NCBI GenBank assembly: GCA_046349395.1
Contig: JAXMCK010000007.1
Location: forward strand, 248,001-312,000
Source of the DNA: JAXMCK01 sp046349395
GTDB lineage: Bacteria > Pseudomonadota > Alphaproteobacteria > Geminicoccales > Geminicoccaceae
Length of the DNA: 64,000 nt
Reading direction: 5' to 3'
Shown here: one piece after another, positions 23,795 to 32,235 of the stretch
Layout: every line of letters starts with the position of its first letter
How positions within the stretch are numbered: position 1 is the first letter of the stretch
Program-made: the position numbers and the translations under genes
Notes under the pieces: generated by a model
Database searches by the model: none
Told to the model about the DNA's origin: nothing
Seen by the model: only the letters and a program-made list of their open reading frames with translations

Positions 23795-24310
23795 ATGCGA
23801 ACGTTTTTCGTCCTTTCGATTTTGTCCGCAGGTTGGGATTCTGCGCCTGCCGCAGCTCAATCAAACCTTGCAGCGATGTGCGTCAACCAATGCGGCAATG
23901 CCTGCTACACCAAGCCGGCGGGCTGCGAGATCGCCTGCCAACAGCAATGCATGGCGAATGCCGCGCATGCCGGATCGGCCGACACGCACGGCGCGATCTT
24001 CATCGGGCAGCCGCCGTCGGGGGCAGTCGGCTGGAGCTATCGGGCCGCCAACTCGCGCGATGCCCAGGGCCTCGCCCAACAGGCCTGCGAGCAGAACAAC
24101 GATGGTAAGCCCTGCCGCGAGTTGATCACTTACACGAACAAGTGCGGTGTGGCCGTTAAGGCGATGGTCGGGGGCGCAATCGCAAGCGTCTTCGGCAGTG
24201 CCCGGGAGAATGCCGCAGACGCCCAGCGGGATGCCGCGGCGCAATGTCAGGCCAGAATTCCCCAGGCGAGTTGCGAGGTGGAAGCAGCCTCGTGCAGCAA
24301 CCAGGGCTAG
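23795..24310 (+). CDS. DUF4189-domain secreted protein
   Basis: A roughly 171-residue exported protein. The signal peptide MRTFFVLSILSAGWDSAPAAAQ is clear. A Cys-rich spacer follows (MCVNQCGNACYTKPAGCEIACQQQC, eight Cys within about 30 residues), then the DUF4189 domain (HGAIFIGQPPSGAVGWSYRAANSRDAQGLAQQACEQ ... CRELITYTNKCGVAVKA). DUF4189 proteins are periplasmic or secreted and of unknown role. A GTG at 23780 would add five residues. The AT-rich upstream DNA and isolated position suggest it may have been acquired separately. Confidence 0.78.
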   Translation: MRTFFVLSILSAGWDSAPAAAQSNLAAMCVNQCGNACYTKPAGCEIACQQQCMANAAHAGSADTHGAIFIGQPPSGAVGWSYRAANSRDAQGLAQQACEQNNDGKPCRELITYTNKCGVAVKAMVGGAIASVFGSARENAADAQRDAAAQCQARIPQASCEVEAASCSNQG

Positions 24311-24576
24311 GAGCGGTTGCGGCCTGGGATCTGGAACAGCTGCAGCTGAGGCGGGCCAACTCGCCGCGAAGTGCCATCGGCGTGAGGTAGTGACGACTGG
24401 GTCGCCCGGCGCGCAAAACGCACTGCGGCGGCTCCTCCGGAAGATGGCAGCGCCAGGTAGATCTCGTCAGCGCTGCGGACTCACAACACGGCGGCGGTGG
24501 CACCCATCTCTTCCGGCGCAGTTCTCCGTCTAAAGGATCTTGATCCTAGCTCGGTTTAGGCTTATTGTCCTCATCC

Positions 24577-25287
24577 ATGGACGACACGCCCTACCGCCTC
24601 GACCCCGAGTTCCGCGCCGGCCGCAAGAAGCGGCGCCTCGTGCGGCTCATGGCGCTGGGTGCCACGGCCAGGGCAGCGGCAGCGAAGCTCAAGATCACGG
24701 ATGCCGAGCTCGACGCCTTCACCGCCGATCCCGACCTGCCGGAGATGGTCGAGACCTACCGCGACCTGTTCGGCCGGCCGCGCGAGGAGATCTTCACCCA
24801 GCTGCAGGACCTGGCCGTCTACATCCTGGTCGAGTCCGTCCACGAACACGATCCCAAGGTCTGCGCCTGGTTCCTCCGCGAGCTGCAACGCCAGCGCGAT
24901 CCCGCCGTCACACTGGCGAAGTCCGTGATGCGCGCCCAGGAGCGCGCGGCCCGCGAGGCGGCAGAAGCCGAGAACCCATCGCCACCGCCGAAGGTGAAGC
25001 GGGTGCTCTACCCGCCCCGCCCGTACGACGACATCGAAGCGCTCCGGCACCGCATCACCGTCCACCTTCGCGACCGGCTCATCGTCGAAGCGCAGGTCAA
25101 GGCGCGGGAGGAGGCGGAGGCCAAAGCCGCCGCAGGCGAGCCACCTGCAGCGCCGAAACCCGTCCCGCCCGCACCGCCACCGGCGTTGAAGAGTCGGATG
25201 GAGATCCAGGCCGAGCGGGACATCCGCCGCCTCACGGCCAAGCTGCTGGGCAGACGCGTGCGGGATCTCGACTTCGACACGTCGTAA
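24577..25287 (+). CDS. Hypothetical protein, charged, Ala/Pro-rich C-terminal half
   Basis: A 236-residue protein I do not recognise. The N-terminal half begins PYRLDPEFRAGRKKRRLVRLMALGATARAAAAKLKITDAELDAF, which looks like a small helix-turn-helix, then a helical segment (REEIFTQLQDLAVYILVESVHEHDPKVCAWFLRELQRQRDP). The C-terminal half is a charged, Ala/Glu-rich helix interrupted by a proline-rich linker and ends LTAKLLGRRVRDLDFDTS. No signal peptide or membrane span. Codon use matches its neighbours, supporting a real gene. ATG 24577 chosen over TTG 24565; no strong ribosome site. The first half faintly recalls terminase-small-subunit-like HTH proteins, too weakly to name. Confidence 0.6.
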   Translation: MDDTPYRLDPEFRAGRKKRRLVRLMALGATARAAAAKLKITDAELDAFTADPDLPEMVETYRDLFGRPREEIFTQLQDLAVYILVESVHEHDPKVCAWFLRELQRQRDPAVTLAKSVMRAQERAAREAAEAENPSPPPKVKRVLYPPRPYDDIEALRHRITVHLRDRLIVEAQVKAREEAEAKAAAGEPPAAPKPVPPAPPPALKSRMEIQAERDIRRLTAKLLGRRVRDLDFDTS

Positions 25288-25416
25288 GCGCGACGCGCGC
25301 CGAGACTTCAGCCCGACCCGTTAAGCTCCAACCTCACCGCCGCCATCCCACCAGCCCCCTGCCGATAAAGGCTGATCGGGGCCATTCCCGATTCCAATAA
25401 GACCGCTGGGGGTTCC

Positions 25417-25441
25417 AGGGGGATGGCCGCGCCGTCCCCCT
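25417..25441. terminator. GC-rich hairpin downstream of the hypothetical gene
   Basis: AGGGGGA (25417-25423) pairs with TCCCCCT (25435-25441); GGC/GCC inside extends the stem. It lies 130 bases after the hypothetical gene and 112 before the lipoprotein gene, in a 265-base gap with no other feature. No T tract, so termination is only possible, not shown. Confidence 0.35.
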
Positions 25442-25552
25442 GCCTTATCAATCGCTGCTCTCACCGCCTCCCTCGACCCCATAACTCGGTTGCATTATCG
25501 TCACGGACGCTGCCCGGCCCGGTGGGGAGGTCGGGGCCGCCGGGAGGCGGAG

Positions 25553-26116
25553 ATGGCCAACTCGTGGACGGCAGGCCGAGGTCCGGTGGCGGGGCTGGCC
25601 GTGCTCATTCTTCTCAGCGGGTGCCAGAACAAGGAGCAGGCGGGCGGGACGATCGGGGCCAGCGTCGCCACGGTGGCCTGCGGGGCCCTGGGCCATGCGC
25701 TGTTCGACAGCACGCTGGGGACGGTGCTGCCGGCGGCGGCCTGCGGGGCGGCCGGCTACTTCATCGGCAGTGCGATCGGTCAGCAGCTCGACGAGGCCGA
25801 CAGGCAGCAGGCCTGGTCGGCGACCGAGCAGGCGCTGGCGGCACCCGTAGCCTATCCGAAGGGCTCGACGGCGGTCACGACGACGAGTGCCGCGGCACCG
25901 AAGAAGGCGCCCAAGCCGCCGAAGAAAGCGGCCGTGTGGAAATCGGATTCCGGGACCGGCAATCACGGCTCGGCCAAGGTGACGGCGGTGCAGCCGCAGG
26001 CCGACGGCGGGGAATGCCGGGTGGTGCACGAGGTCGCCTACATCAAGGGCCAGGAGGTCACGCAGGACCAGCGCTACTGCCGCGGTACCGAGGGCGAGTG
26101 GGTGGCGCAGGCATGA
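25553..26116 (+). CDS. Lipoprotein with glycine-zipper 2TM-like domain
   Basis: A 187-residue envelope lipoprotein. The signal peptide ends in the lipobox LLSGC, so it should be lipidated and anchored in a membrane. Next come glycine/alanine-rich stretches (GGTIGASVATVACGALGHALF and AAACGAAGYFIGSAIGQQLD) of the glycine-zipper type found in 17-kDa surface antigen-like proteins. The C-terminal domain (GECRVVHEVAYIKGQEVTQDQRYCRGTEGEWVAQA) resembles the surface-antigen tail with two Cys. Start ATG 25553 follows GGGAGGCGG. Coupled by ATGA to the COG3904 gene. Confidence 0.8.
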   Translation: MANSWTAGRGPVAGLAVLILLSGCQNKEQAGGTIGASVATVACGALGHALFDSTLGTVLPAAACGAAGYFIGSAIGQQLDEADRQQAWSATEQALAAPVAYPKGSTAVTTTSAAAPKKAPKPPKKAAVWKSDSGTGNHGSAKVTAVQPQADGGECRVVHEVAYIKGQEVTQDQRYCRGTEGEWVAQA

Positions 26117-26853
26117 GGTTCGCCGCAGCACTGGGCCTGCTCCTCCTGCTGCTGGCAGGGGGTGGGTCGGTGCTGGCGGAGGATGCGCCGTCGCTGTTCT
26201 CGTCCCCGCCAGAGAACGACGAGGACCTGAACCAGCCGCAGCTCCACTTCAGCAAGATGAAGGCCGGCAAGCGCAACGTGCTGTTCGTCTGGGCTGGGAT
26301 CGACCAGGGCGATTCGGAGCGCTTCCGGGAGGCGATGGAGGCGGCGAAGCCGATCGAGGAGATCTGGTTCTTCTCGCCGGGCGGGGCCTTGGAAGAGGGG
26401 CTGGAGATCGGCCGCATCATCCGCAAGCACAAGTTCGCCACCCGGATCAAAGGCGACTTCCAGTGCATCAGTGCCTGCAACTTCATGTTCATGGGCGGTA
26501 CGATCCGCACCATCGAGCCCGGCGGGGTGTTCGCCGTGCACATGTTCGCCAACGACATCCACAAGGCGATCAAGGAGGACGTCGACGCGGCGCTGGAGGA
26601 TGCCCAGCAGCACAATGCGGACCATCCCGACGACAAGGTCGACGTCGACGCCAGGATCGAGAAGGTGATGGACGAGGACATCAAGCAGGTGCAGCAGGAC
26701 GCCGCCCAGACCGCGGCCGAGATCGCCCGCTTCCTCACCGAGATGGAGCTGTCGCTGCGCTTCCTGACGGCCTTCGCCAGCATCCCGAACGAGACGCCCC
26801 GGGCACTCAGCCGCGACGAGCTGCGCGACTTCAACATCGTCAACACAGACTGA
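26113..26853 (+). CDS. COG3904-type periplasmic ClpP-fold protein
   Basis: A 246-residue exported protein (signal peptide MRFAAALGLLLLLLAGGGSVLAE) with a ClpP/crotonase-like core: IEEIWFFSPGG (S88-PGG), GRIIRKHKFATRIKGDFQCISACNFMFMGG with candidate nucleophile S120 between two Cys, and GGVFAVHMF with H143, giving a possible Ser-His pair. COG3904 proteins are predicted periplasmic proteins of unknown substrate. The C-terminal half (KAIKEDVDAALEDAQQHNAD...) is a long acidic helix. It overlaps the glycine-zipper lipoprotein gene by four bases, so the two likely act together in the envelope. Confidence 0.78.
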   Translation: MRFAAALGLLLLLLAGGGSVLAEDAPSLFSSPPENDEDLNQPQLHFSKMKAGKRNVLFVWAGIDQGDSERFREAMEAAKPIEEIWFFSPGGALEEGLEIGRIIRKHKFATRIKGDFQCISACNFMFMGGTIRTIEPGGVFAVHMFANDIHKAIKEDVDAALEDAQQHNADHPDDKVDVDARIEKVMDEDIKQVQQDAAQTAAEIARFLTEMELSLRFLTAFASIPNETPRALSRDELRDFNIVNTD

Positions 26854-26936
26854 GCCCGCGGCGCCCCGCCCTCCGAGGTTGACGGCCGGCGCCGGCTTTG
26901 GCTCTTGTCGCGCCCGGCGCAGTGTGGGGCGGGTGC

Positions 26937-27953
26937 ATGGAGCAGGTCGACACCATCATCGTGGGCGGCGGGCCGGCGGGATCGAGCTGCGCCTGGCGTC
27001 TGGTGCAGGCAGGTGCCGACGTGCTGATCCTGGACCGGGCGGTGTTTCCCCGGCCGAAGCTCTGTGCGGGGTGGATCACGCCGCAGGTGGTGCAGGACCT
27101 GGAGCTGGAGGGCCGCTACCCGCACGGCCTCCTCACCTTCGACGCCCTGCAGATCCACCTGCCCTGGCTCTCCTTCCCGCTGCCGACCCGGCAGCACTCG
27201 ATCCGCCGCATCGAATTCGACGCCTGGCTGCTGGAGCGCAGCGGTGCCCGGGTCGCGACGCACAATGTCCGCGACATCACGCGTGACGGCGACGGCTACG
27301 TCATCGACGGCAAGTTCCGCTGCCGCACATTGGTCGGTGCCGGCGGCACCCGCTGCCCGGTCTACCGCGCCCTCTTCCGCCCGGTGACGCCGCGCAAGGA
27401 GACGAAGCAGATCGTCGTGCTGGAAGAGGAGTTCCGCTACGACTGGCAGGGCGATCCCCGCTGCCATCTGTGGTTCTTCGACGACGGCCTGCCGGGCTAT
27501 TCCTGGTACGTGCCGAAGGGTGGCGGCTGGTTGAACGTCGGCGTCGGCGGGATCGCGTCCGAAATCCAGGAGAAGGGCAAGGACATCCGCCACTTCTGGC
27601 GCCGCCTCACGGCCGACCTCGAGAGCCGCGGCCTCGTGAAGGGCCACGCCTTCGATCCCGGCGGCTACACCTATTACCTGCAGCCGAAGCAGCCGGCCGC
27701 CCTGCTGGAGAATGCCTGGCTGATCGGCGACGCCGCGGGTCTCGCGACCACGGATCTCGGCGAAGGCATCGGCCCGGCCATCGAGAGCGGCCTGCGGACA
27801 GCGGATGCCATCCTCGGCCGCGGCATCTACGACGGCATCGGCCTGACCAAGCGCTCGCTGCCGGGCCTCTTGCGGGAGAGCCGGTTCCTCGGCTGGGCCG
27901 CCGGCTTCATGAAGGGCGAGCGGACCGTGGCGGTGCGGCCCGCCACGGCCTGA
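26937..27953 (+). CDS. FAD-dependent oxidoreductase, geranylgeranyl reductase family
   Basis: A 338-residue flavoprotein. The N-terminal FAD motif DTIIVGGGPAGSSCAWRLVQAG is followed by DRAVFPRPKLCAGWITPQVV, the PxxKxCxG pattern of geranylgeranyl reductases, then LVGAGGTRCPVYR and the second FAD motif AWLIGDAAGLATTDLGEGIGPAIESG. Family members reduce isoprenoid double bonds or act as hydroxylases or halogenases; no substrate is suggested by neighbours. ATG 26937 chosen; an upstream TTG would add 13 residues. It is convergent with an SDR gene. Confidence 0.88.
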   Translation: MEQVDTIIVGGGPAGSSCAWRLVQAGADVLILDRAVFPRPKLCAGWITPQVVQDLELEGRYPHGLLTFDALQIHLPWLSFPLPTRQHSIRRIEFDAWLLERSGARVATHNVRDITRDGDGYVIDGKFRCRTLVGAGGTRCPVYRALFRPVTPRKETKQIVVLEEEFRYDWQGDPRCHLWFFDDGLPGYSWYVPKGGGWLNVGVGGIASEIQEKGKDIRHFWRRLTADLESRGLVKGHAFDPGGYTYYLQPKQPAALLENAWLIGDAAGLATTDLGEGIGPAIESGLRTADAILGRGIYDGIGLTKRSLPGLLRESRFLGWAAGFMKGERTVAVRPATA

Positions 27954-27985
27954 GGCTCACGCGATCCGGGTGGGAGCGCCCGCGC

Positions 27986-28753
27986 TCAGACCCACCCGCC
28001 GTCGACGATGTAGCTCTGGTTGGTCATGGCCGAGCTGTCGTCGCTGGCGAGGAAGAGGACGACCCGGGCGATGTCGTCCGGCACCAGTTTCCGCTTCAGG
28101 CACTGGCGGGTCATCAGCTCCTTCTCGCCCTCGGGTGTGAGCCACTTGCTGATCTGCCGCTCGGTCATGATCCAGCCCGGGGCGATCGAGTTGACCCGGA
28201 TATTGTCGGGGCCCCAATCGCGGGCGAGGCTGCGGGTCAGGCCCAGCACGGCCGACTTCGCCGCCGTATAGGCGGCCATGCCGCCCTGCCCCACCATCCA
28301 ACTCGTCGAGCCCATGTTCACGATCGAGCCGTACCCGTTCTTCTTCATCATCGGGTAGCAGGCCTGGGCGGCGAAGAACTGGTGCTTCAGGTTCACGGCG
28401 AACCGCTCGTCCCAGTATTCCGGCGTGACGGTGTCGAAGGCGTGGCGGTCGTCGCGGGCGGCGTTGTTGATCAGGATGCTGACGTCGCCGTTGGTCGTCC
28501 CCGCCGTGCGGATGGCCGAGCGGAGCGCCTCGATGTCGCGCAGGTCGCAGGGCAGAAAGACCGGCCGGCGCAGGCCCTCGGCGGCGATCGAGGCGATCAG
28601 CGCCTCGCTGGCCTCGCGGTCGACGTCGAGGAAGGCGACATGGCTGCGCTGCTGGCAGAAGCGGCGGACGATCTGCGCCCCTATGCCGGAACCGCCGCCC
28701 GTGACCACCACGGAGCGGCCGTCGAGACTCGGATAGATCGTGAAGTCGGCCAT
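27986..28753 (-). CDS. SDR-family dehydrogenase, possibly for a sugar or sugar acid
   Basis: A 255-residue classical SDR with the cofactor motif VVVTGGGSGIGAQIV, D41-like acidic residue at the end of strand 2 (FLDVDREAS, favouring NAD), NNAA, a catalytic Ser (VNMGSTS) and YTAAKSAVLGLTRSLARDWG. Start ATG 28753 follows GGGAGGT. It lies 76 bases after an HpcH/HpaI aldolase gene on the same strand, a pairing typical of non-phosphorylated sugar catabolism (L-rhamnose, L-fucose, L-arabinose type), so a sugar or deoxy-acid dehydrogenase role is inferred. Confidence 0.85.
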   Translation of the reverse strand: MADFTIYPSLDGRSVVVTGGGSGIGAQIVRRFCQQRSHVAFLDVDREASEALIASIAAEGLRRPVFLPCDLRDIEALRSAIRTAGTTNGDVSILINNAARDDRHAFDTVTPEYWDERFAVNLKHQFFAAQACYPMMKKNGYGSIVNMGSTSWMVGQGGMAAYTAAKSAVLGLTRSLARDWGPDNIRVNSIAPGWIMTERQISKWLTPEGEKELMTRQCLKRKLVPDDIARVVLFLASDDSSAMTNQSYIVDGGWV

Positions 28754-28829
28754 GTCGTGCACCTCCCGAGAGCCGTCGTTGAGCCCAGCCGCTTAGGCCC
28801 CGGGCCACCCGACCGCAAGGCCCGTACGC

Positions 28830-29675
28830 TCAGCCCTTGCCGTGCATCGGACGTGAGGTCGGCGTGCCCGCCGCCCGCGAGACACGCCGCGCCGACGGCT
28901 TCGCCGCCATGGCCGCTCGCACGGTGGCCAGATCGGCCCGGGCCGCCTCGCGCAGCAGGCCCGTGTCCACGGCGCCCGCCACCAGCCGGTAGCCGTCGGC
29001 GAACAGGCCCGCCGAGTCGCGCCTGGCACTCGGGACCGAGCCCAGCGGCTTACCGGCGGTCCGAATGCCCTCTTCAGCCTGGCGGACGAGCGTGTCGACC
29101 TCCGGCCGGTCCAACTGCTGCAGGAGGCCGATCGAGCCCGCCATGTCGTTGATGCCGATCAGCACCATGTCGACGCCCTCGACGGCGGCGATCTCCTGGG
29201 CGCGGGCGGCAGCGGCCGCACTCTCGATCTGCACGATGATCAGGATCTCGGCGTTCGAGCTCTGGGTGTAGGCGGCATCGAATCCGTAGGCGGAGCAACG
29301 CATGGACGGTGCCGCCCAGCCCCGCCGCCCCTGGGGCGGGTAGCGGCAGGCGGCGACGGCGGCTGCGGCCTCGATGGCGTTCTCGACCATCGGGATCATG
29401 ACCGAGGTCGCCCCGGCATCGAGGATGCGCTTCAGGTAGACCTGATCGTTCCAGGGTACCCGGACGATCGCCGGCGTGCCGCCGACGGCGCAGGCGCGGA
29501 GATTGTGGATCGCGTCGCCGATCGAGCCCGCCCCGTGCTCCTGGTCGATGATCAGGAAATCGTAGCCGACGCACGCCATCAGTTCGGTGACGGACGGGCT
29601 CGCCAGACCCAGCCATGCCCCATACAGGCTGTCGCCGGCGCGCAGCCGCCGCTTCAACGGATTTCCGGTCTCCAA
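28830..29675 (-). CDS. HpcH/HpaI-family class II aldolase
   Basis: A 281-residue metal-dependent aldolase. IIDQEHGAGS carries the metal-proximal Glu-His, RVPWNDQVYLKRILDAGATSVMIPMVENA is the substrate/metal block, VQIES gives a metal-ligand Glu and GINDMAGSIG the Asp. Relatives cleave 4-hydroxy-2-oxoheptanedioate or 2-keto-3-deoxy-L-rhamnonate to pyruvate plus aldehyde. A TTG at 29675, six bases after GGAGGA, is the only well-placed start. The C-terminus carries an atypical basic extension (KPSARRVSRAAGTPTSRPMHGKG). Operon with the following SDR gene. Confidence 0.85.
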   Translation of the reverse strand: METGNPLKRRLRAGDSLYGAWLGLASPSVTELMACVGYDFLIIDQEHGAGSIGDAIHNLRACAVGGTPAIVRVPWNDQVYLKRILDAGATSVMIPMVENAIEAAAAVAACRYPPQGRRGWAAPSMRCSAYGFDAAYTQSSNAEILIIVQIESAAAAARAQEIAAVEGVDMVLIGINDMAGSIGLLQQLDRPEVDTLVRQAEEGIRTAGKPLGSVPSARRDSAGLFADGYRLVAGAVDTGLLREAARADLATVRAAMAAKPSARRVSRAAGTPTSRPMHGKG

Positions 29676-29792
29676 GACGTCTCCTCCCGTCGAGCCTAGT
29701 TGCCGCGCAGGTGCACGGCCTCGGGCACCGCCGTCAATGCCTGCGGTTGCACGGCGCTCAACCAACAGTCGAAGTAGCGTCGCGCGGCACCG

Positions 29793-29810
29793 CTGCACCA
29801 GTCGGTGCAG
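29793..29810. promoter_or_regulatory. Inverted repeat upstream of the aldolase operon
   Basis: CTGCACC and GGTGCAG are separated by AGTC, about 120 bases before the aldolase start. It could be an operator or an RNA hairpin in the leader. No regulator gene adjoins. Confidence 0.35.
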
Positions 29811-30080
29811 GTGATGCGGCTAACTTCGGCATCGGGGCTAACACGTATTGACCCGCCGCACCGCACTCCTAGACTACATGAGCGACGGAAAAGCGGGGTT
29901 TCGGCTCGTTGCCTCGACGTGACGACACGTCGTCGCCGGGTCCTCTGCGGCACTCGTGAGGAAAGACGATATCAGCGGCGTCACCACACGCTCTGACCGT
30001 ATCGCCGGGCGCCAGCCCGTGCCGAGGAACCCTTCAGCCTCCGTGGGATTTACCTTTAGAGCCCGTGAATGCGGCGCGAC

Positions 30081-30095
30081 TTGGCATATTGCCAA
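30081..30095. promoter_or_regulatory. Perfect palindrome TTGGCA-TAT-TGCCAA upstream of prkA
   Basis: Two six-base arms around TAT, 164 bases before the prkA start in AT-rich DNA. It looks like a dimeric-regulator site. A sigma-54 reading was tested and fails because the GG to GC distance is six rather than ten bases. Confidence 0.5.
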
Positions 30096-30258
30096 AGTTT
30101 TACTTGAGATTGACCGAATTCGACGATGTCGATTTTCCGAACAACAGAAGAGAAAGCTTTTCAACCTTAGGTATATGTGCTTTACTCGGATCGGCAGGGC
30201 TCAACTGCCGGCCGTCGTCTAGGGAGCGCTACTGACCCAACGCCCACGAGCGAGGCTC

Positions 30259-32196
30259 ATGCGCATGTCCAGTGATCGTAAGGGTTTTTCTCAGCTGATC
30301 GTGCAGGACCGGGCCGAACGCCAGAAGAAGGAATGGCGCGGCACCCTGCTCGATTATCTCGACCTCGTGAAGGCGAATCCGCACGTCGCCGACCTCGCCC
30401 ACAAGCGCATGTACGACATGCTGGTCGGGCCGGGCGTGACCGACATCGACACCGAGGCCGATCCGCGCGCGAAGCGCGTGTTCGGTGACGAACCGGTCCG
30501 CGTCTACAACTTCTTCAAGGACGAGTTCTTCGGGATGGAGCGCACGCTCGAGAAGATCGTGCGCTACTTTCACTCTGCCGCGATGGGCGGCGAGGAAGGC
30601 CGTCAGGTCCTCTACCTCATGGGCCCGGTGGGCTCGGGCAAGAGCAGCCTCGTCGAGCGGCTGAAACGCGGCCTCGAGGATCTCGATCCGATCTACGTGA
30701 TCGAGGGCTCCCCCGTCTTCTGCAACCCGCTCTGCCTGATCCCGCGCCATCTCCGGCCGGCGTTCGAGGAGATGCTGGGGGTCAAGATCGAGGGCGACAT
30801 CGATCCGGTCACGCGCTTCCGGCTGATCAACGAGTTCAAGGGCGAATATGAGCGGATGCCGGTCGCCACGCTGACCTTCTCTGTCCGGGCGCGGCGGGGC
30901 ATCGGCGTGGTCCCGCCGGTCGACCCGAACAACCAGGACACCTCGGTCCTGATCGGCTCGGAGGACATCAGCAAGCTCGACCGCTACTCCGAGGGCGACC
31001 CGCGGGTCCTGGAACTGAACGGGGCCTTCAACGTGGGCAACCGGGGGATGGTGGAGTTCATCGAGGTCTTCAAGAACGAGACCGAATATCTCCACACGAT
31101 GATCACCGCGACGCAGGAGAAGATGGTCCCGGCCCCGGGCCGCCATGGCACCATGTACGTCGACACCTGCATCGTCGCGCACAGCAACGAAGCCGAGTGG
31201 CAGAAGTTCAAGGCAGACCACACCAACGAAGCGATCCTCGATCGCATCGTGGTCGTGAAGGTCTCCTACAACCTCCGCCTCTCCGAAGAGGTCAAGATCT
31301 ACGAGAAGTTCCTCAAGCGCTCGAAGTTCAACGCGAAGATCGCACCGCATACCCTGCAGGTCGCTTCGATGTTCGCCGTCCTCTCGCGGCTCGAGCCGAC
31401 CGCCAAGTGCGATCTGATGACCAAGCTGAAGATCTACAATGGCGAGGAGGTGCTGGAGAAGGGCCGACCGAAGAAGCTCACGGTGCACGAGCTGAAGGAG
31501 GACGCCAAGCGTGAGGGTCTCTTCGGCATCAGTACCCGCTTCATCATGAAGGCGCTGGACACCGCACTGACCCGCAATGACGGCTCCATCCACCCGATCA
31601 ACATCCGCGAAGCCCTGATCGGGATGGTCAAGGAAGCCGACATCGCCGAGGACACGAAGAAGCAGTATCTGGAGTTCCTGCAGGACACTCTGCACAAGGT
31701 TTATCTGGAGCTGCTCGAGAAGGACATCACGAAGGCTTTCGTCTTCAGTTTCCAGGGACAGGCGGAAACGCTGTTCCACAATTATCTCGACCAAGCCGAA
31801 GCCTATGTCACCAAGACCAAGGTCAAGGATCCGGTGACCAAGGACGAGATGCAGCCGGACGAGGGCTTTCTGAAGTCGATCGAGGAGCAGATCGCCATCA
31901 TCGGCCCCGCCGCCGACGGCTTCCGGCAGGAGGTCATTGCCTATCTCTGGGCCAGTACGCGCCGCGGCGAGAAGATCGACTACCAGTCCTACGAGCCGCT
32001 GAAGGAGGCCATCGAGAAGAAGCTGATGAACTCGGTTCGCGACATCAGCCGGATCATCACCAAGGCCCGCACGCGGGACGACGAGCAGCGACAGAAATAC
32101 GACTCGATGGTCGAGAACCTCATCGGTCAGGGCTACAATGAGGAGAGCATCGACACCATCCTGAAGTATGCGGCGAACCATCTGTGGAAGGATTGA
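30259..32196 (+). CDS. prkA: PrkA-type serine protein kinase / AAA+ protein
   Basis: A 645-residue cytoplasmic protein of the PrkA/YeaG family: AAA-like core with Walker A GPVGSGKSS (about residues 122-130), PVFCNPLCLIP, the long conserved LTFSVRARRGIGVVPPVDPNNQD and the C-terminal PrkA kinase-like domain. In enterobacteria YeaG acts with YeaH in nitrogen-starvation and general stress responses. Start ATG 30259 or the next ATG at 30265 cannot be separated. yeaH follows after 39 bases on the same strand. Full length for the family. Confidence 0.95.
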   Translation: MRMSSDRKGFSQLIVQDRAERQKKEWRGTLLDYLDLVKANPHVADLAHKRMYDMLVGPGVTDIDTEADPRAKRVFGDEPVRVYNFFKDEFFGMERTLEKIVRYFHSAAMGGEEGRQVLYLMGPVGSGKSSLVERLKRGLEDLDPIYVIEGSPVFCNPLCLIPRHLRPAFEEMLGVKIEGDIDPVTRFRLINEFKGEYERMPVATLTFSVRARRGIGVVPPVDPNNQDTSVLIGSEDISKLDRYSEGDPRVLELNGAFNVGNRGMVEFIEVFKNETEYLHTMITATQEKMVPAPGRHGTMYVDTCIVAHSNEAEWQKFKADHTNEAILDRIVVVKVSYNLRLSEEVKIYEKFLKRSKFNAKIAPHTLQVASMFAVLSRLEPTAKCDLMTKLKIYNGEEVLEKGRPKKLTVHELKEDAKREGLFGISTRFIMKALDTALTRNDGSIHPINIREALIGMVKEADIAEDTKKQYLEFLQDTLHKVYLELLEKDITKAFVFSFQGQAETLFHNYLDQAEAYVTKTKVKDPVTKDEMQPDEGFLKSIEEQIAIIGPAADGFRQEVIAYLWASTRRGEKIDYQSYEPLKEAIEKKLMNSVRDISRIITKARTRDDEQRQKYDSMVENLIGQGYNEESIDTILKYAANHLWKD

Positions 32197-32235
32197 GCCC
32201 CGAACGGCATCGAGCGATGCGCCAGGGGTGACGCC

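Larger units (their letters stand above)
29676..30258. other. 583-base intergenic region upstream of prkA
   Basis: No convincing gene is seen. It contains a 7-base inverted repeat near the aldolase start (29793-29810), two direct GGCTAAC repeats 18 bases apart (29818-29824, 29836-29842) just before TTGACC-N16-TAGACT (29848-29875, plus strand, promoter-like), and a 15-base palindrome (30081-30095). The part from about 30085 to 30180 is much richer in A/T than the surroundings. Confidence 0.5.

Noticed and set aside
30081..30095. Sigma-54 promoter reading of TTGGCATATTGCCAA
   Set aside because: Distance between the GG and GC elements is six bases, not ten; retained only as a palindrome.
29956..30222. 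88-codon ORF before prkA
   Set aside because: No ribosome site and no protein-like codon pattern; crosses AT-rich regulatory DNA and the palindrome.
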